DNA of 7,140 nucleotides. Origin: an uncultured Clostridia bacterium. Its GTDB lineage: Bacteria; Bacillota; Clostridia; Christensenellales; Borkfalkiaceae. Each line of letters opens with the position of its first letter. Within the stretch, counting starts at the first letter, position 1. Below, in pieces: positions 5,742 through 7,140 of this stretch. The stretch lies in NCBI GenBank assembly GCA_947629605.1, contig CANREK010000068.1, positions 1 to 7,140 on the forward strand. The letters run 5' to 3'. The notes below the pieces were generated by a model. It saw nothing but the letters and a program-made list of their open reading frames with translations. It was not told where the DNA came from and searched no databases. The position numbers and the translations under genes were made by a program.

Positions 5742-6275
5742 TTATTCATATATCCATACGTGGCCGCAGTCCTTGCAGATCACTTTTGTGTGTGTACGCG
5801 ATTCTTGGCAAGATATTATTATGCTGAGCGTTATGTACATTATCCCGAAATATGCCAAGATTATGATTTGGACTTGGTTGTCGGAAAAAATACTATCTTC
5901 TCCGTGGAAGAGCATAGAGAACATTGAAAATGTCGTATATGCTCCCAAACCGATAATTACTGCAAGGACTATGGTCCGAATGATCCGCAATCCGATACTG
6001 CGGTGATATTCGGCGATAAAGGCAAGGTTATGGCTTTTGCAGTTCGGGCAAACGATGGGGGTTCCTGTATTCGGATTCGCTGTTTGTTGTTGACTTATAG
6101 CTTCTTTCTTTTTTGATCTTTGAGAAAATTCTGTGAGGAGACTCGCAATGATGACGAAAACTGTCACGATGGCGATCGTCACCCAAACCCATGCGTAATT
6201 GTTTGAACTTTCAGATCGGGTTGATGTGGGTGGTGTTATGTCTGCCAATCTGGATAAAAGTGTGCTCATAAACAT
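5742..6275 (-). CDS. Membrane protein with a zinc ribbon split by two helices
   Basis: A 177-residue protein I cannot assign to a named family. A first transmembrane segment spans about 27-48. A basic, Gln-rich linker follows, then CPNC (Cys76, Cys79), a hydrophobic segment about 99-122, another about 135-155, and CKDCGHVW (Cys167, Cys170) at the C-terminus. Two CxxC knuckles separated by a transmembrane hairpin suggest one zinc site assembled at the membrane face. The start at 6275 is favoured because AAGGGG lies 7 bases upstream; ATG 6269 is a less well spaced alternative. It begins 16 bases after the Xre repressor stop, so both are probably one transcript. A membrane protein co-expressed with a repressor in a lysogen suggests superinfection exclusion, sensing or lysogenic conversion; this is inference from context only. 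Confidence 0.82.
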   Translation of the reverse strand: MFMSTLLSRLADITPPTSTRSESSNNYAWVWVTIAIVTVFVIIASLLTEFSQRSKKKEAISQQQTANPNTGTPIVCPNCKSHNLAFIAEYHRSIGLRIIRTIVLAVIIGLGAYTTFSMFSMLFHGEDSIFSDNQVQIIILAYFGIMYITLSIIISCQESRTHTKVICKDCGHVWIYE

Positions 6276-6291
6276 TGCTTTTCCCCTTTGT

Positions 6292-6657
6292 TTATATTTT
6301 TTTCCTGTTTGCTGTTGAGGCGGAATCCGCCGGGTTGCCGCTCAGAGCTCGGAGAAAGATCATGAGATCTTCCTTACGTGTGGGGGAAAGAGCGGCATAA
6401 AGTTCGAGGACTTCCCGCTCGTCCCGTGACAGATCCTGCGCCGTCGGGATCGTGGCGCCGAGATCATCTGTTCGCCCGAGGAGATAGTCAACGGAGACGT
6501 TGAACGTGTCGGCATATGATTTGAGCACATCGATCGGCGGCGTTGCCAATCCGTTTTCGTATGCCCAAATGTTTTTATTGGTGCTATTGATTGTTTGCGC
6601 TAATTGTTTTTGCGTCATTCCGCTTTCAATTCTTAAATTTCGCAGTCTTTCTTTCAT
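6292..6657 (-). CDS. Xre/CI-type HTH repressor
   Basis: A 121-residue DNA-binding regulator. A helix-turn-helix of the Cro/CI (HTH_3) type covers about 4-58: LRNLRIESGMTQKQLAQ, the recognition region around STNKNIWAYENG, and the closing VSVDYLLGRTD. A short helical C-terminal segment (77-106, LSRDEREVLELYAALSPTR onward) probably mediates dimerisation. There is no Ser-Lys peptidase domain, so it cannot self-cleave like LexA or lambda CI. The start at 6657 is chosen because AGGAG lies 4 bases upstream; the in-frame ATG at 6669 overlaps that site and has no ribosome binding site, and still longer forms translate the operator DNA. It is transcribed away from the early promoter and beside three dyads, so it most likely represses that promoter and regulates itself. 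Its DNA is more G/C-rich than its neighbours on either side. Confidence 0.9.
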   Translation of the reverse strand: MKERLRNLRIESGMTQKQLAQTINSTNKNIWAYENGLATPPIDVLKSYADTFNVSVDYLLGRTDDLGATIPTAQDLSRDEREVLELYAALSPTRKEDLMIFLRALSGNPADSASTANRKKI

Positions 6658-6682
6658 TTTTCTCCTCATTTTGTTTTTATTA

Positions 6683-6697
6683 TCTAAAAAACTTAGA
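6683..6697. promoter_or_regulatory. Candidate repressor operator, repressor-proximal
   Basis: Exact dyad TCTAA-AAAAC-TTAGA centred at 6690, the nearest of three such sites to the repressor start. It overlaps a possible minus-strand -10 for the repressor gene (GATAAT, plus 6679-6684), although the nearest -35-like TTGTCA is 22 bases away, too far for a normal promoter. Binding here could give autorepression. Confidence 0.65.
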
Positions 6698-6705
6698 AAA
6701 AAGTC

Positions 6706-6734
6706 TTGACAATCTAAAACAAATAGATTATAAT
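6706..6734 (+). promoter_or_regulatory. Consensus promoter of the divergent early genes
   Basis: TTGACA (6706-6711), a 17-base spacer, and TATAAT (6729-6734): both hexamers and the spacing are perfect sigma-A/sigma-70 consensus. The predicted start point is about 6741. It would drive the 85-residue gene at 6800. The middle operator sits in the spacer, so a bound repressor would block RNA polymerase directly. A minus-strand TATAAT (plus 6727-6732) overlaps the -10 but has a poor -35. Confidence 0.88.
6711..6729. promoter_or_regulatory. Candidate repressor operator, inside the early promoter
   Basis: AATCTA-N7-TAGATT, centred at 6720. In the shared TCTAA-N5-TTAGA frame (6713-6727) it has one mismatch. 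It fills the spacer between the -35 and -10 boxes. Its centre is 30 bp from the first site and 33 bp from the third, near three helical turns each way, so dimers could stack on one face of the DNA. Confidence 0.65.
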
Positions 6735-6742
6735 GCATTTTG

Positions 6743-6763
6743 AAATCTAATTGTATTAGATTT
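6743..6763. promoter_or_regulatory. Candidate repressor operator, start-site proximal
   Basis: AAATCTAA-TTGTA-TTAGATTT, a perfect dyad with 8-base arms centred at 6753. It is the longest and most symmetric of the three copies and therefore a good candidate for the strongest site. It lies just downstream of the predicted early transcription start. Confidence 0.7.
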
Positions 6764-6780
6764 TTCTCTTAGAGAAAAAT
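6760..6780 (+). promoter_or_regulatory. Leader hairpin ahead of the early-gene SD
   Basis: A 21-base palindrome (arms ATTTTTCTC/GAGAAAAAT around TTA). In the early transcript it would form a 9-bp A/U-rich stem with a 3-base loop, ending 3 bases before the AAGGAGG Shine-Dalgarno. It shares four bases with the third operator. It may protect the 5' end or tune translation; it does not hide the ribosome binding site. Confidence 0.45.
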
Positions 6781-6799
6781 ACAAGGAGGGAGATTCAAA

Positions 6800-7057
6800 A
6801 TGGCAAAGAAACATTCGATTTTGTCTCGTGTAGCATTTCACAAAAAACGTTGCGCGGATACTCGTGTATCTGAGGGGAAGCGCCTTTATTCGTATTATTG
6901 GCTTAATGGCTACAATGATACACATGCAAAGCGCAATCTTTCCGCTGCACAATTGGAAAGGGAAAATAAGCGTGAGATGGGCCTTCTTAGTCGTGACGAA
7001 TCGATTAAGCTTAACGCGCACATTAACGGCTTAAAGGCTCGTATTGATAGTGATTAA
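6800..7057 (+). CDS. Small basic early protein of unknown function
   Basis: An 85-residue protein that I do not recognise. The N-terminal half is basic (AKKHSILSRVAFHKKR, then GKRLYSYYWLNGYND, about 27-40, with clustered aromatics). The C-terminal half is charged and probably helical (about 48-80). There is no signal peptide, membrane segment or convincing helix-turn-helix. AAGGAGG at 6783-6789 with 10-base spacing to ATG 6800 is strong evidence that it is translated. It is the first gene behind the consensus promoter, the place held by cro or another early regulator in lambdoid phages. The basic character would suit nucleic-acid binding, but that is inference only. Confidence 0.75.
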   Translation: MAKKHSILSRVAFHKKRCADTRVSEGKRLYSYYWLNGYNDTHAKRNLSAAQLERENKREMGLLSRDESIKLNAHINGLKARIDSD

Positions 7058-7113
7058 CGCTATTTCGCTCTATCTTCTCGTTAATTATTGAAAACAAAGG
7101 AGTGTAATTGTGT

Positions 7114-7140
7114 ATGGATTATGACAATGCAATGCGTTCG
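7114..7140 (+). CDS. Start of a further early gene (truncated by window edge)
   Basis: AAAGGAG (7096-7102) precedes ATG 7114 by 11 bases, and the frame (MDYDNAMRS) stays open to the end of the window. A GTG at 7110 has better spacing but meets a stop after four codons. The gene begins 56 bases after the preceding stop, on the same strand, so it is probably in the same early transcript. Only nine codons are visible, so its product cannot be named. Confidence 0.5.

Larger units (their letters stand above)
4172..7140. mobile_element. Integrated element, prophage or IME (left part only)
   Basis: The segment begins at the 3' end of tRNA-Ser and runs off the window. It carries a tyrosine integrase, a split zinc-ribbon membrane protein, an Xre repressor, a three-operator divergent control region and early plus-strand genes. 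Its A+T content is visibly higher than that of the operon to the left. The layout (att, int reading toward att, repressor on the same strand, divergent early promoter) matches temperate phage lysogeny modules. No structural, replication or conjugation gene falls in the window, so phage versus other integrative element cannot be decided. The left boundary depends on the unseen att core. Confidence 0.8.

Noticed and set aside
6658..6738. N-terminal extension of the Xre repressor to an upstream ATG
   Set aside because: The extra residues translate two operators and the early promoter; the AGGAG before 6657 fixes a shorter start that matches the family.
6728..7021. 97-codon minus-strand frame opposite the early gene
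   Set aside because: It has no ribosome binding site and is antisense to a gene with a strong Shine-Dalgarno and a consensus promoter.
7110..7121. GTG start for the last gene
   Set aside because: The frame stops after four codons (TGA at 7122), so ATG 7114 is used instead.
1..7140. CRISPR array, rRNA, riboswitch or insertion sequence
   Set aside because: No regularly spaced direct repeats, no rRNA-like conserved stretches, no aptamer pattern I recognise and no transposase frame or terminal inverted repeats were found.

Overview
The window looks like a G+C-rich Firmicute chromosome, probably an uncultured Clostridia lineage. I infer this from the lspA-rluD pair, the tightly overlapping start and stop codons, the strong Shine-Dalgarno sequences and the Clostridia-style integrase and Xre repressor. 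No rRNA or marker gene fixes the taxon. An integrated mobile element, probably a prophage or small integrative element, begins at the 3' end of a tRNA-Ser gene and runs off the right edge.

Chromosomal part (1-4171). A G/C-rich hairpin and G-run tract lie upstream of a five-gene plus-strand run: nicotinate phosphoribosyltransferase (pncB), an unrecognised coiled-coil protein, signal peptidase II (lspA), an RluD-family pseudouridine synthase, and a small three-helix membrane protein with a highly charged N-terminus. The gap after pncB is 6 bases. The next junctions overlap by 11, 4 and 4 bases, so the five genes are almost certainly one operon with translational coupling. A large imperfect hairpin follows. 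Then comes tRNA-Ser(CGA) with its own promoter, an encoded CCA, and a 17-bp terminator hairpin that starts on the last base of the CCA.

Element part (about 4172-7140). Base composition becomes visibly A+T richer. Three genes lie on the minus strand, reading toward the tRNA: an Xre-type repressor, a membrane protein with a zinc ribbon split by two transmembrane helices, and a tyrosine recombinase with all catalytic residues present. Diverging from the repressor is a perfect consensus promoter (TTGACA-17-TATAAT) driving a small basic protein of unknown function and the start of another gene. The order attachment site, integrase, accessory membrane gene, repressor, divergent early promoter is that of a temperate-phage lysogeny module.

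The most informative signals lie outside the genes. Three copies of a TCTAA-N5-TTAGA dyad sit 30 and 33 bp apart in the repressor/early intergenic region, with the middle copy inside the spacer of the consensus promoter, a lambda/434-like three-operator switch. A 32-bp near-palindrome covers the integrase Shine-Dalgarno sequence and reaches its best -10 element. A perfect 12-bp inverted repeat lies just upstream. A perfect 26-bp G/C-rich palindrome is embedded in frame in the integrase N-terminal coding region. The repressor has no self-cleavage domain, so induction probably does not use the LexA/CI route; the neighbouring membrane zinc-ribbon protein is the obvious, untested candidate for sensing or immunity.
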